Shown here: positions 1 to 13,329 of the stretch, piece by piece | How positions within the stretch are numbered: the stretch's first letter is position 1 | Layout: each line of letters opens with the position of its first letter | Assembly (NCBI RefSeq): GCF_020497125.1 | Contig: NW_025422981.1 | Location: 62,001 to 126,000, forward strand | Direction: 5' to 3' | Length of the DNA stretch: 64,000 bases | Source: Mauremys mutica | Taxonomy: Eukaryota; Chordata; Testudines; Geoemydidae | Made by a program: the position numbers and the translations under genes | The notes under the pieces: model-generated | Told to the model about the DNA's origin: nothing | Database searches by the model: none | What the model saw: the letters and a program-made list of their open reading frames with translations, nothing else

Positions 1-1794
1 CTTTTGCTAGATCTTAAAAGAAAATTTTTGTAAGCACCCAAAATAGCTTTCTTGGGGGTTCAGCTTAAAGTCTACAAGCAAACAAAAGCATCTGGGACAG
101 CACAGAGGAGATCCAAAAGCCAAAATAAAAAATAAACCTGATTGTGTCTGTCTAAACATTCCCTATCCAAATCATTTCTTCTAGGTATGGAAGATGAATT
201 TTCATACCTGCTTCAAGCCATACACAGCATTGCTACTCCGTGTCGCCTTCTCCGGAGAACAACAGACAAAGGGAAAGTTACTTTCCCATTTAACAAAGTT
301 CTAGCCTTTCCATTGGCTCTTTTGGTCAGGTGCCCAATCCTTTTTTTTTTTTTTTTAATCCCTGTTGGCTTGTTAACTCTTTAGAGGTAGAGCAAGCAGA
401 GAACTCGCACTAACAGGGATCTTACAGCCAACTGGCTGGCTGGGTGTTTATAAAAGGGAGATCCCTCCCCTCCCCTTCATTTATCACTGTATGGCTTGTT
501 AGGTACCATTTGAAAAGACATAATCTACTGAATATCCTCCTGTTAAACTGTGTAGCAACATTGTATGGAAAGTGATGAGATTTTACGGTATGATATTACT
601 GAAAAAGCTGCAACCCTAACCCTAAGTTCCTCAGAGACAGCAAGGCAAACAGCTGGTCAAATAGCCATTCTCCACCAGGGGGAAGGTGTGAAGATGACAT
701 TTACATTCCATCACAGGGACACTTGAAGCTCGTATCTATGACGGCCTGTCACCATGACTCAGCGGAGAACTGAAGTGGTTTCTAGTACAAAGGACTGAAT
801 TATAAAAAGAGGTGAGGAAAACGCCTGAGACTCTCTCTCTCTCTCTCTCCCCCTTTTCCCTCTGCTCATGACAACTCCTGAAGAACTGAATGTGGGCGGC
901 AGGGGCAGGTTAGGGGGAGTGCTGGCTGAAAGGAAAACCAGCCTGTCTCAGCAGATGGTGAGAGAAACATTTGTTTTAAATCCCTTTTAGCTTGTTAAGT
1001 TAAACATTAGTTTGTGTTTTATCTTGCATTTCTTTCATAAACAATTCTGACTTTTATGCCTCATTACTTGTAGTCACTTCAAATCTTCTTTTTCAGTAGT
1101 TAATAATTTTGTTTCCTTTTTTTAATCAAACCAGTGTGTTTGGATTAAAGTGTGTTGGAAACTCCATTTGGAATAACAAGGCTGGTGCATGTCATTTTCC
1201 ACTGATGAAACAACAGATTTCATATGAGCTCCCATAGTTCAGGAGTGTGCTGGACAGTGCAAGATGCACATTTCTGGGGGAAGTCTGGGAGCAGAGAATT
1301 TTCTGGGGTTCTCCTGTGCTGCACTGTAATTTGTGAGTCACTGACTAGCAGCACTCAATACTGTGTAGCTGGGAGTGAGTTACATGCTGGAGACTGAGTG
1401 TGAACTGCCCAGGAGTGGCTGCTCTCACCGCAGAGCAGTGTAAAAGGCACCCCAGCTTGGGGAACTGAGGGGACACAGCTGTTAACAGTCCAGATTGTAC
1501 TGTGCTTAATGTCACAGACACTCAATTTCAGAGTCTCCTAAAACATACAGAAAGTAAATCCATGTCCCAGAAATCAAAGTCTCCCTGGCACTGCTTCTTG
1601 CTGACAGATGGGTCCAGAGACAAAGACAGAGTCCTGGGGAAGCTGGAAACATAAGCGTGGGGTTCAGTGGAGAACGGGAACAGGAAGGGCAGGAATATTA
1701 TTGAATGCAGGATCTCAGCAGTGCTAGATGTCAGGATAACACATAGTGCAGCCCATTGGCAAACATAATCCCAAATATACATAGAAAATGATGG
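1..1794. other. non-coding flank, no gene seen
   Basis: No convincing coding sequence was found. The stretch holds a poly-T tract (about 341-356), a (CT)n microsatellite (about 831-850) and a TATA-like motif TATAAAAAG near 800 that may belong to an old LTR-like repeat. Around 1,770-1,815 a short plus-strand CR1-like segment resembles the CR1 at 22,440-22,470 and abuts the minus-strand CR1 that follows. Confidence 0.5.
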
Positions 1795-2149
1795 TGGTCT
1801 AAATTAGTGATTTCCATTGATTTATACAAGGGCAATAAGTTATTCTCTGTATTACTGTCTATCCCTTTTTAAATAATTCCTAACATCCTGTTTGCTTTTT
1901 TGACTTCCGCTGCACACGGCTGGATGTCTTCAGAGAACTATCCACAATGACAAAAAGATCTTTTTCCTGATTAGCCTAATTTTGCCCCCATCATATTGTA
2001 TGTACAGTTGGGGTTATTTTTTTCCAATCTGCATTACTTGACATTTATACACATTTGCCATTTTGTTGCCCAGTCACTTAGTTTTGTGAGATCTTTTTGA
2101 AGTTCTTCACAGTTTGCTTTGGTCTTAACTATCTTGAGCAGTTTAGTAT

Positions 2150-3211
2150 AGTGACGTTACTGATATAATCTGGGACCATTTAGAACACGGTTGCAACCAA
2201 GGTCCTGTAGTGGCACCAAATCTTATATAAAGGAGGTCATATAAGGTGTCCAAGACTAGGTTATGGGTTGCTGGTTATAATTATGGTGTCTATATGTATG
2301 CATCATTTTGTAGTTGAAGTTATGGGTATTGGCTCTATACTGTCTGTATTTCCAACTTATGCTGTGCTTCTGGGAGACATCCCAGACAAGCTGGTGTTAG
2401 CTCTGCCTAGCCTGCTTGATAGCCCATTAAGGACCATCAGCTATTCAACTGACCCATTGAGAAAAGGCAGATACGCCTTGTAACTCAGCAAAGTATGCAG
2501 GGACTTGCCCATGTGACTCCAGACTCCATTTTGCTGTCATTTTCCACAGTAAGAACAAAGAGGTTCTTACACCTGGAAAAGCCTATAAAAGGCTGATGCC
2601 TCATTTCCATCTTCTTTTCAATCCTGCTTCTTACCTCTGGAGGAACTTTGCTACAAACTGAAGCTCTGAACAAAGGACTGACTGACCCATCCCAGAGGAG
2701 GATGTACTCCAGAGACTTGATTTGAACCTGCAGTTTACTCCATCACTGCTACAAGCCTGAACTAAGAACTTTGCCATTACTGCATGTAATTGATTCCATT
2801 TAAGCAATTCTAGCTCTCATCTCTATCTTTTTCCTTTTATGAATAAACCTTTAGATTCTAAAGGATTGGCAACAGTGTGATTTGTGGGTAAGATCTGATG
2901 TGTATATTGACCTGGGTCTGGGGCTTGATTCTTTGGGATCGAGAGAACCTTTTTCTTTTATTGGGGTGTTGGTTTTCATAACCATTCATCCCCAGGACAA
3001 GTGGCACTGGTGGTGATACTGGAAGACTGGAGTGTCTAAGGAAATTGCTTGTGTGACTCGTGGTTAGCCAGTGGGGTGAAACCGAAGTCATTTTTGTCTG
3101 GCTGGTTTGGTTTGCCTTAGAGGTGGAAAAATCCCAGCCTTGGGCTGTAACTGCCCTGTTTTAAGCAATTTGTCACTCTCAGTTGGGTCCCACCAGAACC
3201 GCATCGTCACA
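2150..3211 (+). mobile_element. solo LTR of an endogenous retroelement
   Basis: A 1,062-bp insertion inside the minus-strand CR1. It is flanked by the 5-bp direct repeat AGTAT (2,145-2,149 and 3,212-3,216), and removing it restores the CR1 sequence. Its ends are an inverted pair: GTGACG at 2,151 and CGTCAC ending at 3,210, one base inside each edge. It contains TATAAAAG near 2,583 and AATAAA near 2,841, so it reads on the plus strand. No internal retroviral genes remain. A 5' fragment of the same family lies at 58,833-59,101. Confidence 0.85.
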
Positions 3212-5010
3212 AGTATCATCTGCAAACTTTGCCACCTCACTGTTTACCCCTTTCTCCAGATCATTTATGAATATGTTGAATAGGATTTGTCCTAGGACTG
3301 ACCCTTGAAGAACACCACTAGTTACTCCTCTCCATTCTGAAAATTTACCATTTATTCCTACCCTTTGTTCCCTGTCTTTTAACCAGTTCTCAATCCATGA
3401 AAAGATCTTCCCTCTTATCCCATGATAACATAATTTATGTAAGAGCCTGTGTTGAGGGACCTTGTCAAAGGCTTTCTGGAAATCTAAGTACACTATGTTC
3501 ACTGGATCCCCCTTGTCCACATGTTTGTTGACACCTTCAAAGAACTCTAATAGATTAGTAAGACATGATTTCCCTTTACAGAAACCATATTGACTTTTGC
3601 TCAACAATTTTTGTTCTTCTATGTGCCTGACAATTTTATTCCTTTACTATTGTTTCAACTAATTTTTCTGCTACAGACGTTAGACTTACCAGTCTGCAAC
3701 TGCCAGGATCGCCTCTAGAGCCCTTTTTAAATATTGGCGTTACATTAGCAATCTTCCAGTCATTGGGTACAGAAGCCGATTTAAAGACAGGTTACAAACC
3801 ATAGCTGTTAGTTCCCCAATTTCACATTTGAGTTCCTTCAGAACTCTTGGAAAATACCATCTGGTTCCGGTGACTTGTTACAGTTAAGTTTATCAAGTAG
3901 TTCCAAAACCTGCTCTATTGATATTTCAATCTGTGGCAGTTCCTCAGATTTGTCACCCACAAAAGGTTTGGGAATGTCACCAACATCCTCAGCCATGAAG
4001 ACTGAAGCAAAGAATCCATTTACATTCTCCGCAATGACTTTCTCGTCTTTAAGGGCTCCTTTTGTATCTCAATCCTCCAGTGGCCCCACGGGTTGTTTAG
4101 CAGGCTTCCTGCTTTTGTTATTACCTTTTGAGTTTTTGGCTAGCCCCTTGTTCAAACTCCTCTTTGGCTTTTCTTATTACATTTTTATACTTAATTTGGT
4201 AGTGTTTATGCTCCTTTCTATGTACCTCACTAGGATTTGACTTCCACTTTTTAAAAGATGCCTTTTTATCTCTCACTGCTTCTTTTACGTGATCATTAAG
4301 CCACGGTGACTCTTTTTTAGTTCTTTTAATGTGTTTTTTAATTTGGGGTATATATTTAAGTTGGGCCTCTAATATTGTGTTTTTGAAAAGTGTCCATGCA
4401 GCTTGCAGGGATTTCACTCTAGTCATTGTACCTTTTAATTTCTGTTTAACTAACCCCCTCATTTTTGCATAGTTCCCCTTCCTGAAATTAAATGCCAGTG
4501 TTGAGCTGTTCTTCCCACCACAGGAATGTTAAATGTTGTTATATTATGGTCACTATTTCCAAGCGGCCCTGTTATAGTTAGCTCTTGGACTAGATCCTGC
4601 ACTCCACTCAAGACTAAATCGAGAGTTGCTTCTCCCATTGCGGGTTCTTGTATCAGCTACTCCAAGAAACAGTCATTTAAAGTATCCAGAAATTTTGTCT
4701 CTGCATTTTGTCCTGAGGTGACATGTACCCAGTCAATATGGGGATAATTGAAATCTCCCACTATTATGGAGTTCTTTATTTTGATAGCCTCTCTAATCTC
4801 CCTTCGCATTTCATCCTCACTATCACGGTCTTTGACAGGTGGTCGATAACAGATCCCTATTGTTATATTCTTATTAGAGCATGGAATTACTATCCAGAGA
4901 GATTCTATGGAACATGTGGTTTCATTTAAAATTTTTACTTCATTCGAGTTTACATTTTCTTTAACATACAGTGCCACTCCCCTCCCCACCCCCCGAGTAT
5001 GGGGGGATCC

Positions 5011-5876
5011 AGTGGACATAGTGTACTTAGATTTCCAGAAAGCCTTTGACAAGGTCCCTCACCAAAGGCTCTTACGTAAATTAAGCTGTCATGGGATAAA
5101 AGGGAAGGTCCTTTCATGGATTGAGAACTGGTTAAAAGACAGGGAACAAAGGGTAGGAATTAATGGTAAATTCTCAGAATGGAGAGGGGTGTTCCCCAAG
5201 GGTCAGTCCTAGGACCAATCCTATTCAATTTATTCATAAATGATCTGGAGAAAGGGGTAAACAGTGAGGTGGCAAAGTTTGCAGATGATTCTAAACTGCT
5301 CAAGATAGTTAAGACCAAAGCAGATTGTGAAGAACTTCAAAAAGATCTCACAAAACTAAGTGATTGGGCAACAATATGGCAAAAAAGAGGAGACTAAGGG
5401 GGGATATGATAGAGGTATATAAAATCATGAGTGATGTTGAGAAAGTGGATAAGGAAGTTATTTACTTATTCCCATAATAAAAGAACTAGGGGTCACCATA
5501 TGAAATTAATAGGCAGCACAGCAGGTTTAAAACAAATAAAAGGAAGTTCTTCTTCACGCAGCGCACAGTCAACTTGTGGAACTCCTCACCTGAGGAGGTT
5601 GTGAAGGCTAGGACTATAACAATGTTTAAAAGGGAACTGGATAAATTCATTGTGGCTAAGTCCATAAATGGCTATTAGCTAGGATGGGTAAGGAATGGTG
5701 TCCCTAGCCTCTGTTTGGCAGAGGATGGAAATGGATGGCAGGAGAGAGATCACTTGATCATTGTCTATTAGGTTCACTCCCTCTGGGGCACCTGGCATTG
5801 GCCACTGTCGGTAGACAGATACTGGGCTAGATGGACCTTTGGTCTGACCCGGTACGGCCGTTCTTATGTTCTTATG
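5011..5876 (+). mobile_element. 5'-truncated CR1 inserted in the opposite orientation
   Basis: Plus-strand CR1 inside the endonuclease region of the minus-strand CR1. It starts within RT ([15 protein letters not shown]) and continues through GSVLGPILFN and FADDSKLLKIV. Part of the body is missing near 5,372-5,385, where ATTGGGCAACAATATGGC runs straight into the AGGAGACTAAGGGG segment. It ends in the repeated 3' octamer TTCTTATG (about 5,861-5,876). The host CR1 resumes at 5,877. Confidence 0.88.
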
Positions 5877-7379
5877 ACCTGCTCTGTACTTACGATATAT
5901 TTTGAACCCTGGAATGATTGTGTCCCATTGATTGTCCTCACTCCACCAGGTTTCTGTGATGCCTATTATGTCAATATCCTCCTCTAACACGAGGCACTCT
6001 AATTCACCCATCTTATTATTTACACTTCTAGCATTTGTGTACAAGCACTTTAAAAACTTGTCACTGTTTATCCGTCTGCCCTTTTCTGATGTGTCAGATT
6101 CTTGTGTGTGTGAATGCTTCTCGTCTGATCTGGCCCCTACTTTATCCTCTTCCAGCCTCTCTGCCTGACTAGAACTAGAAAATCTCTATCACTAGACTCT
6201 CCTCTAAGACAAGTCTCTGTCCAATCCACGAGCTCCTCTGCAGCCATTGGCTTTCCCCCATCTCTTAGTTTAAAAACTGCTCTGCAACCTTTTTAATGTT
6301 AAGTGCCAGCAGTCTGGTTCCACGTTGGTTTAGGTAGAGCCCATCCTTCCTGTATAGGCTCCCCCATCCCCAAAGTTTCCCCAGGTCCTAATAAATCTAA
6401 ACACCTCCTCTCTACACCATCATCTCATCCACCCATTGAGACTCTGAAGCTCTGCCTGTGCGTGGAACTGAAAGCATTTCTGAGAATGCCACCATAGAGG
6501 TCCCAGATTTCAGTCTCTTTCCTCGCAGACTAAATTTGGCCTCCAGGACGTCTCACCTACCGTTCCTTATGTCATTGGTGCCTACATGTACCACGACCAC
6601 AGGCTCCTCCCCAGTACTACACATAAATCTATCTAGATGCCTTGAGAAATCAGCAACCTTTGTACCAAGCAGGCAAGTCACCATACGGTTCTCTGGGTCA
6701 TCACAAACCCAGCTATCCTTGTTTCTAATGATCAAATCTCCCATTACTAACAGCTGCCTTTTCTTAATGCCTGGGGTTCCCTCCCCGGAGCGGTAACCTC
6801 AGTGCAAGAGGTTACCCCAACACCATCTGGGAGGAGGGTCCCAACTATGGGAAGGTTTCCCTCTGCTCCCATTGACAGCTCTCCTTCCCTGGGCCTTTCA
6901 TCCTCCTCAACAGCGCAGTGGCTGTCTGACCGGAGATGGGAGAAATCTACAGTGTCCCGGAAAGCCTCATCAACATACTTCTCTGCCTCCCTTAGCGTCT
7001 CCAGTTCCACCACCCTGGCCTCCAAAGCCTCCACGCGGTCTCTGCGGGCCAGGAGCTCCTTGCACTGAATGCACACGTAAGCCACCCGCCCACAGGGCAG
7101 GTAAATCATACATGCTACATTGAGTGCAGTAAACAGGATAGCCCCCACTCTGCTGCTGGGCTTCTGCCTGCATTCTCTCTTACAGCTACCTAGGTTAACA
7201 ACAGGGGTTTTGTTTCAACCAAGAAGTTTGTATTATAGCTTAAATGTTTTAAAGAATGGCAAGAGTACCTCGCCCCCTTCCCACTCCCCTTCCAAACTCC
7301 CTCACGAAACTCCCCATTAGCAGCCCTGTTTGAAACGCTCCCTGGTCACTTGCTCCCTGCTTTCCAAAGCACTCCCCCT

Positions 7380-8095
7380 ATCACATACCCCCATGCCCCC
7401 AGCCCCTGCTTGAGCCACTCAGGGTAGGGGGCTGGGAGCACCCCCAGGACCCCAGCCCACCCTCCCAGCCCCCAAACCTGACTCCTGCATCCCCTCCCAC
7501 ATAACGAGCCCTCACACCGCATGCTCTGACTCCTGCACCCCCCCCATCCTCAACCGCACCCTGAGCACCAAATGGGAGCTCCTGCACCCCGCCTCTACAT
7601 TGCCATCTGCACCCCTCACACCACATGGGAGCTGCCCCAGGTAAGCACTTCACACTCCAACCTCCTGCCCCAACCCTGAGCCCCCTCCTGCATCCTAAAA
7701 CCTGGCCAGACCCTGCACCCCCAATCTCCAGCTGCTCCTGCACCCCAACTCCCTCCCAGACCCTGCACCCCCAGTCCTGACTCCTGCCCCCTGAACACCC
7801 TGCCCCCCCTGACCCCTGCACCCCCTCACACCCCCAGCCCCTCCCTCCTTCACCCCTCTCAAACACACCCCAGTTCCCTGCCCTCCCTGATTCCTGCAAC
7901 CACCCATAACCACTTATCCCCCACCCCCTGCCCATCACACACCCCCAGCCCTGACTCCTGCCCCCCCACATCCCCACCTGCATTGCTCGCATGAAACAGG
8001 AGCTGCTCAGGTAAGTGCTCCACACCCCAACCCCCTGCCCCAACCCTCAGCCCCCTCCCACACCCTAACTCCTGGCCAGACCCTGCACTCCAACA
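7380..8095. repeat. C-rich low-complexity, minisatellite-like tract
   Basis: About 700 bp of C-rich DNA with repeated cores such as GACTCCTGCACCCC and ACCCCCAGCCCCT. Long frames on the minus strand here are glycine/tryptophan-rich by-products of the composition and are not genes. A related G-rich tract with GGGGTGCAGG cores lies near 56,760-56,930. Confidence 0.7.
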
Positions 8096-8099
8096 TTTT

Positions 8100-8438
8100 T
8101 AATTGTTAATAAAGGGCTCTTATCCAAAGCGCTTTACAATAGTTAGCTAATGGCACAAACAATATATGGAAAGATCATTAAGTGGTGCCCCAAGACTCTC
8201 AGCGATTTTCAAGTGATCTGTGGAAGAATTGGTTAGACGACAAAAACAATCAAGGTACCTCACTTTATTTTCAGTTACTTCCTATTACTTATAGGAGGAG
8301 GAGGAGGAAGGAAAAAAAGAATGAAAAATGGGGGTGGGAGGGAAATGAGAGAATGTTCTTTTTCTTGCCTATGTCCCAAGGAGGGACCCCTAAAATGGAG
8401 CTGAGCACAGGGCCCCACTAACGCTAAATCCGCCACTG
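8100..8438. mobile_element. possible hAT-type element, right terminus
   Basis: The stretch ends in CTAAATCCGCCACTG, which read from the other strand resembles the CAGTGGCGGATTTAG terminus of some hAT families. No left terminus or target duplication was found, so this is tentative. The rest of the interval holds nothing recognisable. Confidence 0.3.
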
Positions 8439-8759
8439 AGCTTCCTTCTCTGGATACCCCCAGCCAGCATTCAAGGACGCACGGAGTGTCTGTGTGATAA
8501 GTGACCCTGGGCCAGCAGCTCTGACTCCAGCAGCCTGCTCGTTACACCCCAAGCATTATTGTGCTCTGGGTGGAGAAGGCTCAGGGTTTGAGAGGTCAGG
8601 AGTAGGAAGCTTCTGCCGATTATGCCGCTCCTAACCCTCAGTTTTACTTGAGCAAACAGGAGATATTTGACACTGTGCGATACGGCTCCTGTGCTCTGTT
8701 CCCAAAGTGTTCTACAGCAGGGGAGGGTCTCTGGTAGTGTGTGTGTCACTGGCATATTA

Positions 8760-9032
<273 letters not shown>

Positions 9033-9684
9033 TCACAGCCCCCCTATACATGGAGGACAGGAGCCAAACAGAAACTCTGGGTGGATTGCAGTCAGAGTCC
9101 CACCCCCACCCTGCTCAGAGCATCCAGGAAACACCAGGGGGAGGGGACGAAGCGAGAGCCCCTCCTCTCTCCCAGCAGAGCCATCACCCCCCTACTAGCC
9201 ACAGACTGATTCAGGAGATGGAGCCCCTAGCAGGGTCCAGGGACAGCTCCCTGGTAGGAAGCCCAACAACCTCCCCATTCTGAAGAGCTGGATGGGAAGG
9301 GAGGGGAATCTCCCCTAAGCCTCACTGGTGGGTGCCCCCTTCAAATTTCACAGCAGCCGCTGGTTAGTCAGGTCGGGCTCCAGCACTATGAGTCTGGTCA
9401 GTTTTCCCAGCTCCATGCAGCTGGGTTATTTTCTGCTCCACAGACTAGAGCATTTCCACCGCCGAACCTCCTGGGTCTGTTCCTAGAATCTAGGCCACAT
9501 ATTAAATAACTCCCAGCAGGTTTAGCACACCCCTGTCCTCCTCCCTTTCTCCACCCTGTGCATTTCCTGCAAACCAGACTGCAACCTCCAAACCAGCCTG
9601 TGCAAACCTTCCCATCTCCCACGTATTTGCTGTCCCTCTCCCCCCGCTGGAGGAACCCACCAGCAACCCCCTGATAATACCTAC

Positions 9685-9773
9685 CTGAACCGGCTCCTCT
9701 GCAGCCATTTCTCTCCCCTGTCCAACGAGAGGACGGGATGAACTGGAGCGAAACATGGACGTTATTCCGCAGC
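9685..9773 (-). CDS. first coding exon of the minus-strand KRAB gene
   Basis: An 89-nt exon read right to left. Acceptor CTGCCAG precedes it (9,774-9,780), ATG lies at 9,706-9,708, and the donor GTAGGT begins at 9,684. The coding part is 8 codons (MAAEEPVQ) ending in phase 0, which fits the KRAB-A exon at 8,864-8,990 after an intron of about 700 bp. The exon and its flanks are paralogous to plus-strand exons at 20,831-20,913 and 30,303-30,385, sharing AATAACGTCC about 60 bases before the ATG. Transcription probably starts upstream, perhaps in the CpG island at 13.3-14.1 kb; that is inference. Confidence 0.8.
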
Positions 9774-12700
9774 CTGGCAGGGCGAGAAGGGCAGTTGTGA
9801 AGGTTTCAGAACAGGCTTTAATTCATTTCACAGCATGATTCCCCCTGGCCCTTTCCCTGCAGACAGGCACCCTAGAGTCTGCCATGCTGAGAAAGGCTTG
9901 ATCTCTTTGTACAGTGTAGACCTGGCCTCTCCTGCCAGGCTAAGCCCACAGAGACATTTTTAACCTCCCTTCTCCCTCCCCTCACCCCGTAACAAAGTCT
10001 CTGAACACAAGGCTAGAAAAAAGCAGAACCAAAGGAGTCACTGTGGGGGATTCCCTCAGACACTGACCCCACGGCAGCCACACCCCAGCAGGAGGGATAT
10101 GGAGTCAGGAACTGGATTTTCCTCTGTCTGATTCTCATCTTTTCCACAGGAAAGTGACTCTACCCAGGGTGCAGCAATACATCTGTCTGGGCAGATTAGA
10201 GATCTGGAAATCTCTCTCCAAACTCTTCTCTCCCACGGCCCCTTTCAGTCTCTCTTTCTCCTTCTATCTCCTTTTCCCCTCTCCCTGCCCGTCTGGTAGG
10301 AAAGTCCCATTCCTGGGTAGTTTGCTCCCCCATGGCTGGATTTGCTCCTACAATTGTTAATTGGATGAGAAATGAGAGGGGGGGGTCTGTTTGTGTGGAG
10401 TAATTTTAAGGCCAGACCCCAGCATTTTCCCTTCGTTTCTTTCAGTTACCTGGAGACTCTGGCTCAGAATTTAGTATTAACAGGGCCCAGGGCTGCCCTA
10501 GGGGGCTAGGACCAGCTGGAGAAAGTCATCCCCTGGGCCAGGCAGAGAAGGAGCTTTAATTCAGGTCACATCCCAGCACATAACCCTGCTGGGGGGGCAG
10601 CAGCTGCTAAGCCTGGTCTCCCCGATCACAATGGAGGCTGCAGCGTCTGACCCAGGAAGCTGAACCCCAATATCCTGAGCAGAGAGGGACAGAGCGTTTG
10701 AGCAGCTTCCCTCCTTTAGCTCTCTGGGGAGAGCAGCTAATGAGAGCCCCTCCTCACAGGGAGAATCTCATTTGCCCCACTGTCCATCTGGAGTCACTCC
10801 TTGTCTTTCCATACAGTGACTCTTTATTAACATTTCTCTCAATGAATCCAGATTTCAGAAAGAACGAGTGCAGAATGCTGTGGAAGATAGTGCCATAGTG
10901 TAGCCCCTTCCCACCTCCCTCACCCTCCAGATCTAGGACAAGGAATCGGGCAGGAATTTTCCCTATGAAACCAGAAGTTCCTGTGGTTTTCAAGAGGGGA
11001 GAAAAGCAAAATCTGTCTTTTCACCTCACAGTGTTTGATAAGTGGCTAGAAAGTTATCACAGTGACTGGGCCTGGCCGGGGAATGCCGGGCAGTGCTTGG
11101 AGCCAGGATTCTGGCATAAGCTGATGAGATAGAAGGAACATGGTTAGTAGCAGCCCCCAGAGCCTCCATCCAGGGCCTCCCCAACATCCCCAGTACCCAG
11201 ACCCCCCCAGCCAGATATTTCCTGGGACCCAACCCCCAGAATCCCTGGCCAGAGACCCCAGATACCCACCCCTCAGAGCCCCACCGGCCAGAGAACCCCC
11301 ACCAGATCTTCACTGCTGGCTGGGAATCCCAAAGGTTCCCCCCACCAGCCAGGGACCCCAGTTAGGAACTCACTGCCATCCTGGGATTCCCCCACTGCCC
11401 GCGTAGGACCCCCACCTGCCCTTCAGCAGAAAGGTAAGACATGTCCATGCCCTGTCACTAGCAAATAATGGTCACCATGGATCCACCCCAGAGGTGGCTA
11501 CATCACAGAGACCATTTGTCATGGGGTTTAGGATACTTCTGGACCCACACTGCACTGAGTGACCTCTTCATCCCGTGCCAGCTGGAGACAAGAAAAGGGT
11601 CCAGCCAACTCTCCCGTTACCAGCTGGGAACCACTGATCCCCACAAACAGGGAGAGGCCTCTGGCGTTGATGGGTATTAAATATGTGGCTGGTCTCTTTG
11701 ATCAGCAAACATTTTAACAGAGGTAAAGGAGGAAACAAATGATTCTCAAAGGAGACGGGAAAGATGATCTCTGGGCAATTTAACCCCCTGAGACCTCCAG
11801 GATGGAGAAGAACTCAGGGCAACAGGTTCCCTCGAAGGAAGAAGTTGCTGGGATTTAGAAACGCGGGGAACAGCCCCAAACCCGAGAGGATTTTTAATTG
11901 ATATTGACGTAGAAGGAAGGAAATCCTGAGCTTTGAGATCAGTGTTCAGAAATGAAAAAGAAAGGGTGGAAATCTGAGAGATTTTGGATCTATTTTTGCC
12001 AATTATAGAGAGGAAAGTATAAAATCCCTCTGATTTTATATCAGTTGTTGGTATGAGGTAAAATCTGAGTGTATTTGATAAATGAATAGAACATGGGCAA
12101 ATGGGAAATGGGCAACATTTGCAAACATTTTGTATCCATGTTCAAGAATCTGAGGAAAGGTGTAAAGCTGAGATTTTCTTTGTATTTTATGATTAGAGAG
12201 ACAAGGAAAAAAATCTCAGGGGATATTCACTTAGAATTAGACAACTAACGAAAAGTGGGGCAAATGTTTAGAGTATTTTATATCAGTCTTTGAGATTTGC
12301 AGAGAAAACAAGTCACAAGCTAAGCAATTGATAACATGAGAGAAAAATACCAAGATCTGAGGGGGATTTTATGTTGCTATTAAATGACTAAGGGGAAAAG
12401 GGGGAGTGTTGGACTGGATTTTATGAGACTGTCCAATACATAAACACAAAGTGATGGTTTCCCCCCCCACTGCCACCATTCACATGGGCAGCAGGGAGCC
12501 CTGTGAGGGCTGATTTAAGGGGGGAGGGGGAGCTGGAAGGCTCCCTGGATAAAGGAAGGGGGCGGAAGTGGGGGACGGGCAGGTGACTGGCAACTGAGGG
12601 CTGGGGGAAACTGTGTTGGTAGTTTGGGGTCAGTGGGTGGGATTGGGAAACCGGGGTCTGGACAGTCTCCATGGGGGACACGTGCTCTTCCCGTCCCCGC

Positions 12701-13329
12701 CTTGGCAGAGAACAGGCATCTCCTCCCACCCCCACTCCAGGGGCAGCCATGTGCTGGGGAATGACTCAGGGTAACAATTTCCCACCTAAATGAGGACAAA
12801 TCGCTGCAGATCAAATGGGTGGGAAAAGCTGCCCCACCGGAGAGATTTTAAATTGACACTTGAGAAGTAGAGAGAGAGACCAGGGGGAAATCGGGGGAGA
12901 TTAGAGAGCTCATCACTGGGGGCGGAAGGATCTCCCTGGATTTTCTAGCCACGTGTGATAATGGGGGAAAAGGGGAAAAGCTGGAGAGACTTTGTAGGTG
13001 GGAGGACGGGGCACAAACAGGGCAGGATTCAGTGAACTCCCCCCCCCCCCGCGGGAATTTCCTGGCTGCACAAAACAGTTCAAATGTCCCGCCCCAATGA
13101 CCTTCCCCCCCCCCTCGCAACCCCGACTCCCCCCTGCGCCCCCCAGCTCAGCTCCTGCTTCCCCCCCCGCCCGGATCTTCCCTTTAGCCCCCACAGCCCC
13201 GCCCCCACCTGCCTGACCCCCCCCCATCAATTCCCTGCGCAGCCCCCACCCCCCCCCGCCCCGCCCCGCCCCACCCCACCCCCAGCGCAACGTTCCGGCT
13301 GATACGGGCAGGGGGAAGGGCAGCGGCTT
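9774..13329. other. intron or upstream region of the KRAB gene, no exon seen
   Basis: No coding exon was recognised. From 11,700 to 12,420 the sequence is A-rich with diverged repeats of an AAAATCTGAG/ATTTTAT motif, possibly a decayed tandem array. From 13,030 to 13,300 it becomes poly-C rich. Open frames here are proline- or glycine-rich composition products. Confidence 0.5.

Larger units (their letters stand above)
1795..7330 (-). mobile_element. CR1 LINE, full-length type, decayed, minus strand
   Basis: CR1 non-LTR retrotransposon read right to left. ORF1 remnants lie at 6,747-7,148 (coiled coil with CIQCKEL near its start) and 6,553-6,744 (HVGTND, fitting the SGNH esterase domain known in CR1 ORF1). 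The ORF2 endonuclease is at 5,679-6,044 (YTNARSVNNK, ITETWW) and 4,657-5,052 (GDFNYPHIDW). The endonuclease-RT linker is at 4,121-4,462 and RT at 3,179-3,607 ([21 protein letters not shown]). The 3' part is at about 1,815-2,149. Frameshifts and stops break ORF2, so the copy is dead. It is split by a solo LTR (2,150-3,211) and by a plus-strand CR1 (5,011-5,876). The 5' UTR-like end runs to about 7,330. Boundaries are approximate. Confidence 0.9.

Noticed and set aside
607..622. Telomere-like ACCCTAACCCTAA
   Set aside because: Only two units, with no extended array; most likely chance.
7381..8043. 220-codon minus-strand frame
   Set aside because: Gly/Trp/Val-rich product of a C-rich tract, with no domain and no start or splice context.
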